Positions 1 to 11,981 of a stretch of 64,000 nucleotides of DNA are shown here, in pieces. The number at the start of each line of letters is the position of its first letter. Position 1 is the stretch's first letter. The position numbers and the translations under genes were made by a program. Below the pieces are notes generated by a model. It was given only the letters and a program-made list of their open reading frames with translations, had not been told where the DNA came from and did not search any database. Origin of the DNA: Edaphochlamys debaryana. Lineage: Eukaryota; Chlorophyta; Chlorophyceae; Chlamydomonadales. The stretch is from contig JAEHOE010000001.1 in NCBI GenBank assembly GCA_016858145.1, forward strand, positions 1,116,001 through 1,180,000. The letters are read 5' to 3'.

Positions 1-2147
1 GCCCACATGGTGCTGGGCACCACCGGCACCGACGCAGTCGCCCCCGTGGTGTCCACCGCCGGGTCCACGGCCTCGGGGGGCGTGCCGGACTGGTACACGC
101 GCGCAACGGGCGACGACGGCGCGCCGAGCCAGGGGCGGAGCCTGAGCGGCAGCCAGAGCGGCGGGCCGAACAGCGTGGGCCGCAACTCCCACGGCAGCAA
201 CCAGCGCGTCAAGCCCGTGCGGCGCCCCAGCGACAGCTCCGACAGCGGAGACGAGAGGCCCATCGGCGCGCCGCGCTGCCCCTTTGCCGCTGTTTTCGGC
301 GCCGGTGACGGCGCGGCCCGGCTGCCCGAGGGCCACCCGGCGGTGCCTGGGGGCGGGGCTGCAGGCAACGGCGCCTCCAGCCAGGCGGCTGTGGCCATGT
401 CCTCGCTGGCGCTGCCGGGGCTGCGGCGGCTGGTCATGTGGCAGTACCTGACGCCCGCACAGATGGTGGAGGTGCTGCAGCTCATGCCCGACCTGAGGGA
501 CCTGCACGTGCGTGCGGAGGGAGAGGGGCCGGGGCACTGATAGCGGGTCTGCTGCTGCGTGGGGTGCAGGCGGGACCTGGCAGGACCGGCTTGGGGCCGG
601 ATGTGCAGTGGTGGCTGCGGGCACAGGCCTTGCCGGAAGCTGCCGGTGGACCGGTGTGCAGGCTCCCACGCGCACGTTGCCCGCCCTGGCCACACCCTCC
701 TCCTTGCCCCCAACCCTCCCTCCCCCCGCAGGCCTCCCTGCTGCTGGACGACCCCGCCCACACGCCCGCGGCGCAGCTGCGCACCGCCGCCGTGTCCGCG
801 CTGCGCCCCCTCATCGCGGTGCTGCGGCAGCTGCGGCACGTGCGCCTGGCCATCTCGTGCGACCCCGCGGCCGTGACGGGGCAGCTGGCGTGCGTGTTCC
901 TGGTGGAGGCGGGGCTGGCGGACGTGGTGGGCATCCGCGGCCTCACGCTCACCGTGTGGGTGGCGGCGGAGACGCAGCTGGGCGGCCTGGCGGTGCTGGA
1001 GCAGCTGCGCAGTCTGGAGCTGACGCTGGGCAAGCAGGAGCAGGTGCGGAGGGGGCAGGGGGGCAGGCAGGGGCGGTGGGGGACAGGGGCGCTGGGCGCG
1101 GGCAGGAGCTGGAGCTGGCGAAGGGCGGGGCCCGGGACCTGGCTTGGTTAGAGTTGGGGTTGAGCGGGGTAGGGGTTGAGTGGAGGCGCCAGGTGGCCGG
1201 GGCCTGAGGGGCTTCGGCTTCACCGTGCCCACATTGCCTGCCCGCCGTCTGCAGGAGTCGGAGCTCTCGGTCCTCACGCGCCTGGTGCGGCTGTCGTACC
1301 TGTCGCTCCGCATCACGCCCGGGCCATGTGAGTCACGCCATATGCTGTCCTGCACTTCCTACTCAACCAGGCCCGCTGCCTCTCCTGCTTTTTTCGGCTA
1401 CGCAGCCATGTGCCTGAAGCCCTTTCTTCTGCGCACGCAGGGAACGAGATCCAGGGCCGCACGGGCCGTGTGACCGCTGGCGCCGCCCTGCGCCTGGCCA
1501 TGTCGTTCTGTGCGGGGCAGGTGCTACTGCTGGTGGCAGATGTGCACCGGGAGATTTGCGAGGAGGAGGCCATCAGCCTGGTCAAGAGCGTGGAGATGAC
1601 GTCGGGGCAGGTGGGACTGGGCACTGGGGAGGCGTGTGGACTGAGGAGGCGGGCAGGCAGGACTTCCCTTGTCCTCCAGGGCGCTGCGACCTGGACGGAC
1701 TCACGCAAGCCCCACCCAGCACCTGCGCCGCATCACTGGTCCAGTCGACATAGCCATGCCTGCGCGGCAACCCGTGTTGCGCCGCCGCAGCCCTACTCTG
1801 TGAAGTGTTCTTGCTCTGTCTGCCTCTGACATTGCCTGGCCTGCATCCCCCGTACCCCCTCTATGCAGGTGGGCGCCGCGTGGGCGGTGTCGGCCTGGGT
1901 TGAGGAGACGGCCGAGTGCATCATGGGCTTCGTGCCGGGCGGCGGCGCCATGTCAGGCACGGGCGGCGGCGGGCCGGGGGGTGCTCCCGCCGAGGCGGGC
2001 GTGGTGCTGCGCGTGGTGTGGACGCCCGAGCTGGTCCGGCGGCTGCTGGGGGTGGTGGCGGGGGTGGAGGGTTGCGGGGGGCTGGGCGGCTCCGTCTCTT
2101 TCATGAGCGTGGAGGAGGAGCGCCTGGGCCGCGTGCTGGGCAGCTAG
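1..2147 (+). CDS. LRR-like protein, 3' part (5' end outside window)
   Basis: Five exons join in frame: 1-507, 732-1043, 1255-1327, 1441-1610 and 1869-2147 (stop TAG). They give 446 visible residues. The reading frame is open from base 1, so the gene starts to the left. The first ~130 residues are Ser/Gly/Pro-rich and probably disordered. After that come leucine-patterned segments such as LPGLRRLVMWQYLTP, LEQLRSLELTL and LTRLVRLSYLSLRIT. These resemble degenerate leucine-rich repeats of the kind found in algal LRR or F-box-associated proteins. The last exon contains a Gly-rich loop and ends in VEEERLGRVLGS. No catalytic motif, signal peptide or membrane segment is visible in the part present. 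Introns are 73-258 bp with GTGCGG/GTGAGT-type donors and CAG acceptors. Function is not known; the LRR assignment rests on pattern only. Confidence 0.6.
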
Positions 2148-3559
2148 GCGGGGCCGGGGTGTTGCCGGGGTTGGTGTGCTTGGGCAGGGCGTGAGCTGCA
2201 CGGGGCAGGGTGGCTGGGATAGGGGTTGCGTGCGGGTGGGTGGGTGCGGTGAAGGGTGGAGGACATGCAGGTGGAGGAGGATGTCGTGCTTGGGAGGTTC
2301 TTTTGGCTGCTTTGCTGGCCAGATATGCAGGTCCGTACGTTTGATCGACTGTCGATTGCGCGTGAGGTTGTGGTCGAGGTGAGCGGCCGTGTGGAGGATG
2401 TATACGTGGATTGATTGCCTTTGCAGCAGACTCATCTCGATCGAAGGGGGGCGTTTCATGTCGGCTTATTGGGGAGAGAAGTAGTGCGACTTGAAAGTTG
2501 CTCCTGAACGACGCTGAATCGTGAACCTGGCTGATGGGTACATTGTAGGCCACTGAGTGCAGGTGCTGGAGAGGGGCGGGCAGAAGGGCAGAAGTGAGTG
2601 TGGGCGCACGCAGTTTGGCCCGCGCGCCGTACATTGGGAGAATAAGCTGCCAGCGCGCGACTGGTTGGGGGTTCAATTGCTCGGGTGGACCGCGTGGCGT
2701 ACTGGAATGCTCACTTGTGGACGGCCACCGGTACCGCAAATTGAGTGCTGCATCTGGCAGATGTGTTGCTTCGAGGCGTGACTTACCGGTAATGACGCCC
2801 GTCGCCGCCGGCCCGCCGCCTCTCGTCCTCGCTGTCGGGACTCGTCGTAGGCGCTCAGGGGCCCGAGCAAGTTGTCTCTCGAGCGTGTGCTCGGCCGCGC
2901 TTGTCGCACGCCCTACGAAGGCGTGGGCGACTCTCTGCCCGACAGGTGATCACGAGGCAGCTCACAGGTTCTCGAGCGGAGGGGGCCCACGTGGGGGCAA
3001 TGGTAAGGTCCGGCCTGTTCCGGCTGCAACTGCTGGCTACAGGCGAGGAACGTGGTCGGCGGCGCTACCTACAGGACACACAGAACATGACGCGTGGCAG
3101 CCATTGGCGGCACGCATGCTCTGCCCGCGCTCTGCGCGGGCGGCCAGCCAGGGATACCATGCTAGGGGGCGAACTCAGGGCGACCGGGAAGACCCTTTCG
3201 GGGGGTCTGAAGCGCTCTTTCTTCGTTGTCCTGTAGTGGAAAGCTTTCACTTGCGATGATTCGCATCCCGCGTCATGGGAGGGGACGGTTCGGCGCGCAG
3301 GCGGCTGGGGAGGAGGGCGGGGCGGGAACGGCACGCAGGGGCACGCTCAGATGCGGCAGTAGCCCAAGCCCGCGTGTTCTCTCCTGACTCTCTTCCCAAC
3401 CTTGCATAACTTCTATGTGTCGCTGACCTTCCTTGAGCATCAACACTGTTCTGCGAAGGGGCAACGCAGTCCGATCAGCTACTTTACGGTCAGCTGGCGC
3501 TCCAAGTCCCTGGACCGATGGAAGCAGCCCACTAATAGCACGAGGACATAGGGCCAAGG
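2148..3559. other. intergenic spacer
   Basis: This 1.4 kb lies between the stop of the LRR-like gene and the start of the 21-exon membrane-protein gene, both on the plus strand. It must hold the first gene's 3' UTR and the second gene's promoter. Short open frames exist on both strands, but none shows domain-like sequence or joins the neighbouring exons. I saw no TGTAA polyadenylation signal and no clear TATA box. Confidence 0.6.
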
Positions 3560-6500
3560 ATGAAACGGCTCAATTTGCTCGCGGCGTCGGCATTGCTCGC
3601 GCTCTGGGGCGTTCCCGGCCCTGCATTGACAGGGCTCGCGTAAGTGACCTGCATAAAGGCGTGAAAGACGCTGCTTTTGGCGCGTTTGGGTCGCTCAGCG
3701 CCAAGCTGCACTTCGTGCAGGGAGGCAACGGGAGCACCCGGCAAGGACAGTCCGAAGAAGGGACTAAGCCTATTTCATGTTGTGAGTCGAGCTCGGTGAT
3801 CGGGGCAGTTGGCGTAGCTGCCCCGCAAATTGGGCTTGACTGAGCTCCTTGCTCGCTGGCAGGGCGAGGACTCCCTGTCGTGGGACAACCAGGAGCTAGC
3901 ACGCGTGCGTAACCTGCAATCGAAGGACTTCAAGAGCGCCGAGGTAAGGTGCCGCTGTCCCGATCATCGGCGGGCACCCGCCCGGCGCTGGGTCCTGTCC
4001 CGGCGCAGAGCTTCGGTCCAGCGCAAGCTTACGCAGTTGCCCCCTGATGCAACAGGAGTTCCTGCGCTCTCACAACCTAGCGGACTTTCTGGGGTTGCAC
4101 CCGGTGCAAGAACTGCACCTGCCGGTGCCGCTGAGCGTAGTGCTGGTGGGGTTTGCGGCCGATGGAAACGCCGCTGTCAACATCACGGTAGCGGAGCTCA
4201 ACAACTGGTTCGAGCACCTCGACCATATACTCCCGCACACGCGGATAGACCGGTCAGAGCTGACCTGCCAGGAGGATGGTAAGCACGCTGGCAGTCCAGA
4301 CGGTTTGGGGAGGGAGATGAGCTGGTGGGCAATACGTCTGGTCCGCCGCCGCCATCCCCTCCGACTCGGTCGTGGCTCTTCACATTGCTGCCGCCGGCCT
4401 TTTCCCCAGGGCAATGTGCGGGCCTGGTGCACGGGCGGTTCCATCCTACGCCCATGCCGTCGTACGTGCACCTCAACTTCACGTGCAACGTGGTTCTCAT
4501 CAAACGGCGGAACGTCATGGATGCCTTTGAGCGGGCCATTGCGGCCTTCAGCCGGCCGGTGGACCCCGCGCTGGCCACGGGGATGCAGCAGGTGGGCGCC
4601 GGCGGCCGTCAGCCGCAGCGCAGCGAGCGTGCAGCGCTGGACCGGGTTGTGCCGAGTCGCGACGTGGCCGTGGCGTGGGACATGAAAGCATAGCGGCTGG
4701 GCAGGCCATGGCGCCACAGCCTGCCGGCGGCAGTTGGGGTCCTGAGCTTCGGCGCCGCAAGACGCGCCTCATGCCGCAGTCACCGCTGTAAATACGCCTG
4801 CCGGGAGGGCGGGGCACATCAAGCTGGCTCGCGCCCCTGCCGCCGGCGTCCAATTCTCCCTGAACCAACTCCGGCCCGTGTCGCAGGTGGACGCGCACAA
4901 GATGGAGCTGTTCATCGACCACTTCATTCAGGCCCTGGGCCTGGACCAGGGCTACTCCCTGATCGTGCTCAACCCCACGTGGCACGTGGACGAGCCCGTG
5001 TACGGCTACCGCATGGGCATGAGCAGCGACGAGCTCACGCTCATCAAGAGCCAGGAGGCGCGGCTAAGGACTGTCATGGTGGGGCGAGCGCGTGGGAGCA
5101 CAGGGCAGAGGGCTCGTGTAAAGCGTGGGGCGGGGAGCGTCGGGACCAAACAGCGAAATCGACAGCGGGTGCTTCAGTAGAACGGAGGATGGAGGCTCAC
5201 GGGCCCGACAGTTCCTGGTGGCCGGGTATGCCGCGAGTGCTCTGCTGGCTGCGCTCGAAGCTGCGTGCGCCCCGTCCTGCCCACCTCCGCCCGGTTAGAG
5301 CTCGCTGCGGGAGGCGGAGCCGGCCCTGCCGCCCCAGCACCCCGAGTTCAAGGGCAAGCACTGGCAGTACGGCTCCTTCGTGGCTCCCAAGTTCACGCAC
5401 CGGGATGCAACGTTCGATAGGTGCGGGCGGCGGGCCCTGCCAAGGCTTGGGTTGATAGGCTCCTGTCTAGCGGTGCCTAGCAGAGCTGCCGGGTTTACTT
5501 GCTGCGACTAGACCGGGCACCTGCTTCTCCAGCTGGTGCACCACACACCCGTTACCCTCCGCGCTTTTCTCCCTTTGACCGCGTGCCTGCAGCGAGAAGT
5601 GGGTGGAGGTGGTGTCCGCCTACCTGGGCCAGGAGGAGCAGTTCCGGCGCGCAGTGCTGCAGGCGGCGGGCAAGGAGCGCGGCGCGGCGGCCATGGCGCA
5701 GGCGGCGCGGCTGCTGGCGCGGCCCGGCTTCTTCCTGGGCAGCGTGCTGCGGAAGGACCTGCTCGAGTCCTGGGAGACGGCCGCGGGTGCGCAGGGCTGC
5801 GCGGGGCGCTGGAATGCCATTTCGGCGCCGGGCTGACGCGCGGCGGGTTGCGTCCGGGCTGAGGATGGTATGAACTGCTGCCTGCCCGCCTGACGATGGC
5901 CCGCTGCGCACCCCTCTGTCCCCCAGACGCGGTGCACACCACCTTCCATGCGCTTCACCCGGGCGAGGACTGCCTGGTCAACACCTGGGTGGGCACCCGG
6001 GGCCGCTGGGTGATGCTGGACCTGACGGCCGGCGGCAAGGACTGGGGCCCGGCGCTGGGCGGAGACGGCACGGTGCACCACCAGACGCTGCCGCACGTGC
6101 ACGAGCTGTTCGGGGGCGTCAGGCGCCTGAAAGAAAGTGAGGGAGGGCAGTGACAGCGGTCGGCCAGAGGGGCGGGGCGCTAGCCCGCAGAGGAGCGGGT
6201 TTGGGGAATTGGCCTTCTCAACGAGTAACTGCGATAGGGCAAGGTGCACAGCAGTGACCCCTTGCCTCACGATGGTCACCGGGAGCATCACTAGAGAATG
6301 AGCAAACAAGGGTAGAGCAAGTGCGGTCGGTCCGCCGGGGTGTTTCCCAGCGGCACCTCTCAAGCGGCCTTGAACCTCTGCCGCGCACCGCCCGCTGCCG
6401 CAGACGCGCGTCACGATGAGACCAACCGCAACGGCAGCACGGAGCAGGGCGTCACAGAGGCGCTCGCGCAGGCGCGGGCGGCGCGGCTGCCCTCGGTGGC

Positions 6501-9500
6501 CAACCGCCACCACCACGCGTACCTGCTCAAGGTGCGGCCTCACCTTTCCTCACGCCCACCCTCGCCTGCTGCCCCATCCTCCCGGTCCGCTCCCTGCCCG
6601 TCCCACAACCCCGCTCATCCCTACCCCGCCCTGCCCTCCCCTCCCGGCTCCGCCCCCGCCCCCGCCTCCCCTCCCCGCCTGCCCCCACAGAAGCAGGCCA
6701 TGCGCCGCGCCGCCGCCGCGCCCGGCGCCCCGCCGATGGACCCGGCGGACAAGACCAAGGAGGAGGAGGAGGAGCGCGCGTGGCGCATGCAGCACCAGAT
6801 CGTGCTGCTGCAGGCGGAGCTGGACCTGCTGGAGGAGTGGGCCATGCGCTACTGCCAGGGGCAGGTGCGGGCGGCGACTGGGAAGGAAGGAAGGAAGGAC
6901 GAGGGGGCAGGGTGACAGGGGCTGGGAGGCCTGGAGGAGTGTGTGGCGTGGGGCAGGCGCCGGAGTAAGAAGGGCGAGTGAGGGCAGCGTGCACGGGAGG
7001 GGGACGTGGGGCCGTCTGAGGCCGGCCGCATGCCGTTACGGATGAGGGCCGGTGCGGGGGGGGGATGCGATGGGGCAGGCCAGCAGGATGCTGTCGAGCT
7101 GGGGGCAGTCCATGCCCGACCCCTGCCTCCCCCGTTTATGCGGCAGCCACTCTTGACCTTGCGTGCCATCGGACGTGGCCAGGCGGCGGGAGGATATGGA
7201 GGCATCTAGGGAGCGGGATGAACCAGAGGGTTGCAGCATGGGCCCACGGCTCAACGCCACCACTTGACGCCCGTGTCCCTTCCCCGCCGCGACCCCACCT
7301 GCTCCCCCAGGAGCGGGCGCCCCTGTCCTGCGGCTCCTGGAAGGACGAGGCCATCGCGCTGCGTGCGGGGCTGTCCAAGCTGCACAGCGCCACGGGCGTG
7401 GAGGCGGTGTACGACCTGTACCGCCACCACAAGTGGGAGATCTTCGGTCAGGAGCAGGACATCGGCGAGGTGGGGGCAGGGGCGGAGGCCACTGTGCATT
7501 GTGCCGGGGAGGGAGCGTTTGACCATAGAGGGAGAGACGGCGATGCACCCGAGGCCGCCGCGAAGGGCATGTGTTGGGACCTGATTCAGGCTGCCCTGAG
7601 GTGTAGTCATGGCACCTTGCTGGCCACTGCCGTACGCAGATCAATCCCGAGCTGTACGACGAGGAGGTGATCTCACACGACATGCTGCTGTCCGAGCTGT
7701 CTGCCGTGCTGTCGCGCGCCATCCGCCACGTCATCGCGCCGCCCACCGCCACATGGACCGGCCGCCGGGTGCTGGCCGCCGCGCCCGAGCACGCCAAGGA
7801 GCAGCCGCAGGGCGCACCGCCCACGCCGCGGCACAGCACCGCGCCGCCCTTCGCCTACCAGGTGCGGCGTCGCGTGTCAACCCCATCCCTTTCGGCGGCG
7901 GGCTGCTGACCCACCTTCTGGCTTGTGGCCAGGCTGCCTTGCATGCGGCTGCCACTCTCCCCTCCCTCCTTGGCGTGCCTGTGGTCCTTCCCTGCTGTGC
8001 ACCGAGCCCTTCCGTCTCTCCGTACGCCCTGCCCGCTGCCCCAGGTCAACTTCCACATCTTCCTGGTCTCGGACCGCACGCGGCAGCTGTCCACGCAGCA
8101 CTCCAAGAGCTACAGCGCCGCCAACTTCGACGTCGAGGGCTACAAGGCGGCGGTGGACACGCTCAAGATGTACAACCAGGTGTGTCGAATCGGCTGCGCC
8201 GAATCGGCTGCGCCGACAGACTTTTGAGCACAGGCTTACAGCTCCCCTCCCTGGGGAGCTGTCCCTACCGCTTGCTTGCTTGCTGCGCTTGAGGCCGCTC
8301 ACGCTCGCCACTGCAAGTGACCTCCTCAACCCACACGCCTCCGCAGCAATTCCGCTTCCACGTCAGCCGCATCTCGCTCAGCGACGAGCCCGCCCTGGCG
8401 GCGGGCGTGGCGGCGGCCACACACACCGGCTTCCAGGAGATCCCCACCTCGGAGGACTTCTTTGACGGTGAGGCGGGGGCGTCAAGGCTCGGCTGCAGCA
8501 CCCTCTCTCCCGCCCGTCGCCCTCGGTAGACTCTGGGCTGCATTCCCGCGCAGTGTGCTTCCTAGCAGGGGGCCCGATGGCCGTGGGCTCTGGCTGAGGA
8601 AGAGGCGGAGCGCTATCAGCTGCGTCCCGCTCCTCATTTACGTCTTATGCTCGTTGTCCGAGTGTGCGCACGTCGCTTCCCTGTCTCCTGTCCTTGACTC
8701 TCGCAGCAGAGATGGAGCGTGTGTACGTGGACTCGCGCGAGCTGGCCGCCACCCTGCGCCGCCACTTCCCGCCCACCAAGAAGCAGCAGCAGCTGGAGGA
8801 GGCGGCCCAGCGGAGCGGCCGCATCAGCCTCACCGTGGGGCGGAAGGGTTTGAGGGGAGCTCGGGCTCTACTACATAGCCCAAGCACGCCTGCCTCTCAT
8901 ACTGATACCGTTTGTGGTACTGGCGTCTGATCCTGTGCAGGCCCCACCTGACCGCAGCCCCCTCCACTCCGCTCGTTCCCCACCGCCCCCCTCCCCCCAG
9001 GCCCCCGTGCGCGACGTGCCCGTGTACGTGCTGCAGATGGAGCGCGACGCGCCCATCCTGCTGGACGAGCACTACAACGCGCGGGCGCTGGAGGACATGA
9101 TTCTGGTGGTGGCCAACTCGGCGCGCAGGTGCGGCAGGGAAGGGGGCCCGCTGTTGGGCGGCCGCAAACCTGTTCGACGCCGCGCGGAGCGCGGTAGAGC
9201 GCTGTGCTTGACGTCGTGAGGCTGAACATTATTTGGGGGCTCGCCGCCAGCACCGCCAGTATGGCCGTGCCCGCATGCGGTGGGCGCTGCCCTGCCGCTT
9301 GCACAAGCCACGACCACCCGCCCCCGCCCCCTTCCGCTCGCAGGGACGAGCACCCCACGGGCATGATGTGCGGCGGCGCGCTGGTGGCGCGGCCCGTGAG
9401 CCCGCTCAAGGAGGCGCTGGCCGCCACGCTGCTGCACCTGGGCGGCGTGCTGCCGCCGCACCTGGGCTACAACCCCCGCTCCCACACCGTCACGCACGAC

Positions 9501-10743
9501 TGGCTGTGGAGTGTGGGCGCCCACCCGCTGTCCTTCACCTCCACGGGTGCGCCGCGTCGCCGGAGCGTTTCTCCATACCGTACGCACAGTCACCACCCCT
9601 CAGCTCCCCCCGACTGCAACCTCGGACTCTCTCTGCCTTCACCGGACCTTCACCGTGCGTCTTCTCGCCACCAGTGACGTGTCCCACGCCAAGCTCACTT
9701 CCTCCCCTTTTCTCCTCCGCCCTCCCCATCCCTTCCCCGCCCCAACGCCCCCGCTGCCCCAGGCATGGAGTTCACCACCATCCAGCGCGACGCCCTGGGC
9801 CGCGCCTACCTGCTCGACGCCCTGGACACCAGCGTGGAGGCGGTCAACGCGGCCATCGCGCAGCTGCTCAAGGCCAAGCCCAGCGCGGCGCTGTTTCAGC
9901 ACGTCAAGGTGGGGGGGCTAGGGGGCGGGGGTGGTTGAGGGGCGTGGACTTGGGGCTGAGGGCCGGTAGTGGTGAGGAGGGTCGAAAGCCCTAGAGTGTA
10001 TGCTCCGCCACGAGCTCAGGCTCAGTCCTGGAAGGACGAGGCGGGTTGAGGGAGGGAGCAAGGGAGCTGAGCGCAACCCACACACCCGGCCGTCACCAGC
10101 TTACCACTGGCCGCGCCCATGCTCACCCTCCTCCCCTCCCCTCCCCTTCCCGTGCCCCCCGTTACACACACACGCAGGACCACCAGGCGGGCGTGCGCGA
10201 CCTGCTCAAGAAGTTCGCCGACGTGGTGGGCGTGTGGCGCTCCTCGGCGTCCATGGCCTACTCCCTGGACTTCACCACGGCGCTCGAGTACCTCAAGCAG
10301 CTCGAGGGCGACGTCAACTCGCTGTCCATCCACGCCATCGCCGTGTCGAGCCTGGTGGGTGCTTGGGTGGGCACGGGCAGTGCGGAGGGGCGAGGGTGTG
10401 CGTGCCCGCGGCGAATCGCCATTTTCAAAGACAGGGCCGGGTCGAGGCGCGGAATGCAGCTGGCACGTCGCTAGGGCCACCCGTAGCCACACCCATGTGA
10501 CACCCGCATCCCATCCAGCCCCACAACCCCACCGCCAACCCACCCTCACCTCACGCCCAAACCGGTCCCGGCATCCCCCCCCGCTCTCCTCAGGCCGAGC
10601 CCACCCGCTGCGGCGCCAGCGTGGTGGACCGCGTGGGGCTGCTGGTGCCCTTCGCCTACCTGGGCAGCGCGGCCGTGGTGCTGGCCTCGCTGCTCTACGC
10701 GGTGCTGCCCATGCTCTTCAGGCGCAAGGCCAAGGCCTACTAG
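3560..10743 (+). CDS. conserved type I membrane protein, ER/Golgi type (1071 aa)
   Basis: Twenty-one exons join without a frame break: 3560-3639, 3721-3781, 3863-3943, 4056-4278, 4410-4591, 4887-5078, 5299-5420, 5593-5786, 5927-6136, 6404-6531, 6691-6864, 7311-7469, 7640-7861, 8045-8179, 8347-8467, 8707-8834, 9001-9128, 9344-9546, 9763-9908, 10178-10354, 10594-10743. The start is the ATG of MKRLNLLAASALLALWG, a good signal peptide. A long lumenal region follows, containing a short charged helix (KEEEEERAWRMQHQ) and only a few cysteines. One membrane helix lies at about residues 1038-1064, and the chain ends FRRKAKAY. From memory the sequence resembles plant proteins of the Arabidopsis At3g28720/At5g58100 type, whose biochemical role is not established; a search is needed to confirm this. 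No enzyme motif was recognised. The gene structure is well supported (total 3216 nt, divisible by three); the function is not. Confidence 0.88.
10726..10740 (+). other. C-terminal KxKxx di-lysine signal
   Basis: The last five codons before the stop encode KAKAY, directly after a membrane helix and RR. This fits the K(x)Kxx di-lysine pattern that COPI coat binds on the cytosolic tails of type I proteins to return them to the ER. The fit is by pattern and position; retrieval has not been tested. Confidence 0.55.
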
Positions 10744-11981
10744 GCGCCAAGCGGCAGCAAGGGGGTAGCAGCGGAGAGCTGTTGCTTGGGCAAGGATGGG
10801 GACTGGTGCAGGGAAGCAGACGGATGGCTGCGAGCTCACGCAGGGCAGAGTGAGGCGTGTGGCCTCTCCAAGGTGCTGAGGAGGTGTGCCGAAGGCCTGC
10901 AGAGGTTAAGGCAGATGTCCAGCGAGGAGTGGCCTGGCGAGGCACGGGCGGGTAGGAGAGACGCTTGAGCGCGCGACAGGGGCGTTCTCCTCGGGGGTTA
11001 TCATAGACAACGGGGCGTGGTGCCGCGGAGTCGGGGCATTGCATTTCGTAGGCCGATGCAAAATGCCTGTGAAGCGTAGCCGCCGGGGGCTTGGAGTGTT
11101 GTGGCCAGTAACTGCTGACCGAGCCGCCGAAATTGGGGAGGTGGAAGGTGGGGGCGGGGCCTATGGGCCAGGAGAGAATGATGACGTGAGTGCTTGTCTG
11201 CGGAGGGACGGGAGCGAGCAGCCTCGGGTACGGCCGGGGTGGGCCTGGGGTTGCAAGAGGATATTACATGCAGAAGGAAGTATTACTTCTCAATTCGAGA
11301 AAGCCGACTTCGAATGCCCCTGCGCCGCAAAGCGGCTTCGGCAGCTTCCTGCGTACGGCCTCGCACCGAGCCGCCTGGCCCTCTCCGTGGCCTTCACCAG
11401 CCCGTGCGGACAAACCTCAAGTCCAGCCACCCCCAGCAGGCCAAGTCCAACGCGTTCAAAAGTGCAAGGGAATACTGAATCGTAATACGGGGCGGTTGAG
11501 GCAGCCACCGGGTCTGTCAAGTGCATGTGCGGTCGATGTGGGGCTGCCAGAGGAGCACAACCTTGTCGAACGCAGTGGGAACTGGTGGAGGGGATGTGCC
11601 TGCCCCCTGCCAGCGGGGCGGATAAATGGTAACGACAAATGACTTCAGGATTGATAGTGGCTAGAGCTCCTGAGCTTAGCACAGTTTATATCGGTGAGAC
11701 ATTGATAACGACAACGTCTTCACAAACAGACGGACGGGCGGGGCGTGGTATCTCAGCCACAGCTACCCATCACCATTGCCGCATTTCCATAACCCATCAC
11801 CCGTACACATGAATCCTGCCCCATCGCATATCAAGCATTTCGCCAGCACTCCCGTTCACGCAGCGGTCACCCCCCGCCTTGGCCCCGTAAAATATTGCCT
11901 GCTACTCCACGCGCCGCCATCAAGACCTCTGTCCTCTCCGTGTCAACTTGACGCCACGGGCGCAACGCAGCGCTACCTGTA
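10744..11981. other. convergent intergenic spacer (3' UTRs)
   Basis: This 1.2 kb separates the stop of the plus-strand ER-type gene from the stop of minus-strand gene A, so both 3' UTRs fall here. No open frame with convincing protein-like sequence was found. One minus-strand TGTAA lies at 11264-11268. Confidence 0.6.
11264..11268 (-). promoter_or_regulatory. possible TGTAA polyadenylation signal of gene A
   Basis: On the minus strand this reads TGTAA, the usual chlorophyte polyadenylation signal. It lies about 710 nt past the stop codon of gene A, a long but possible 3' UTR. A five-base match alone is weak evidence. Confidence 0.3.
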
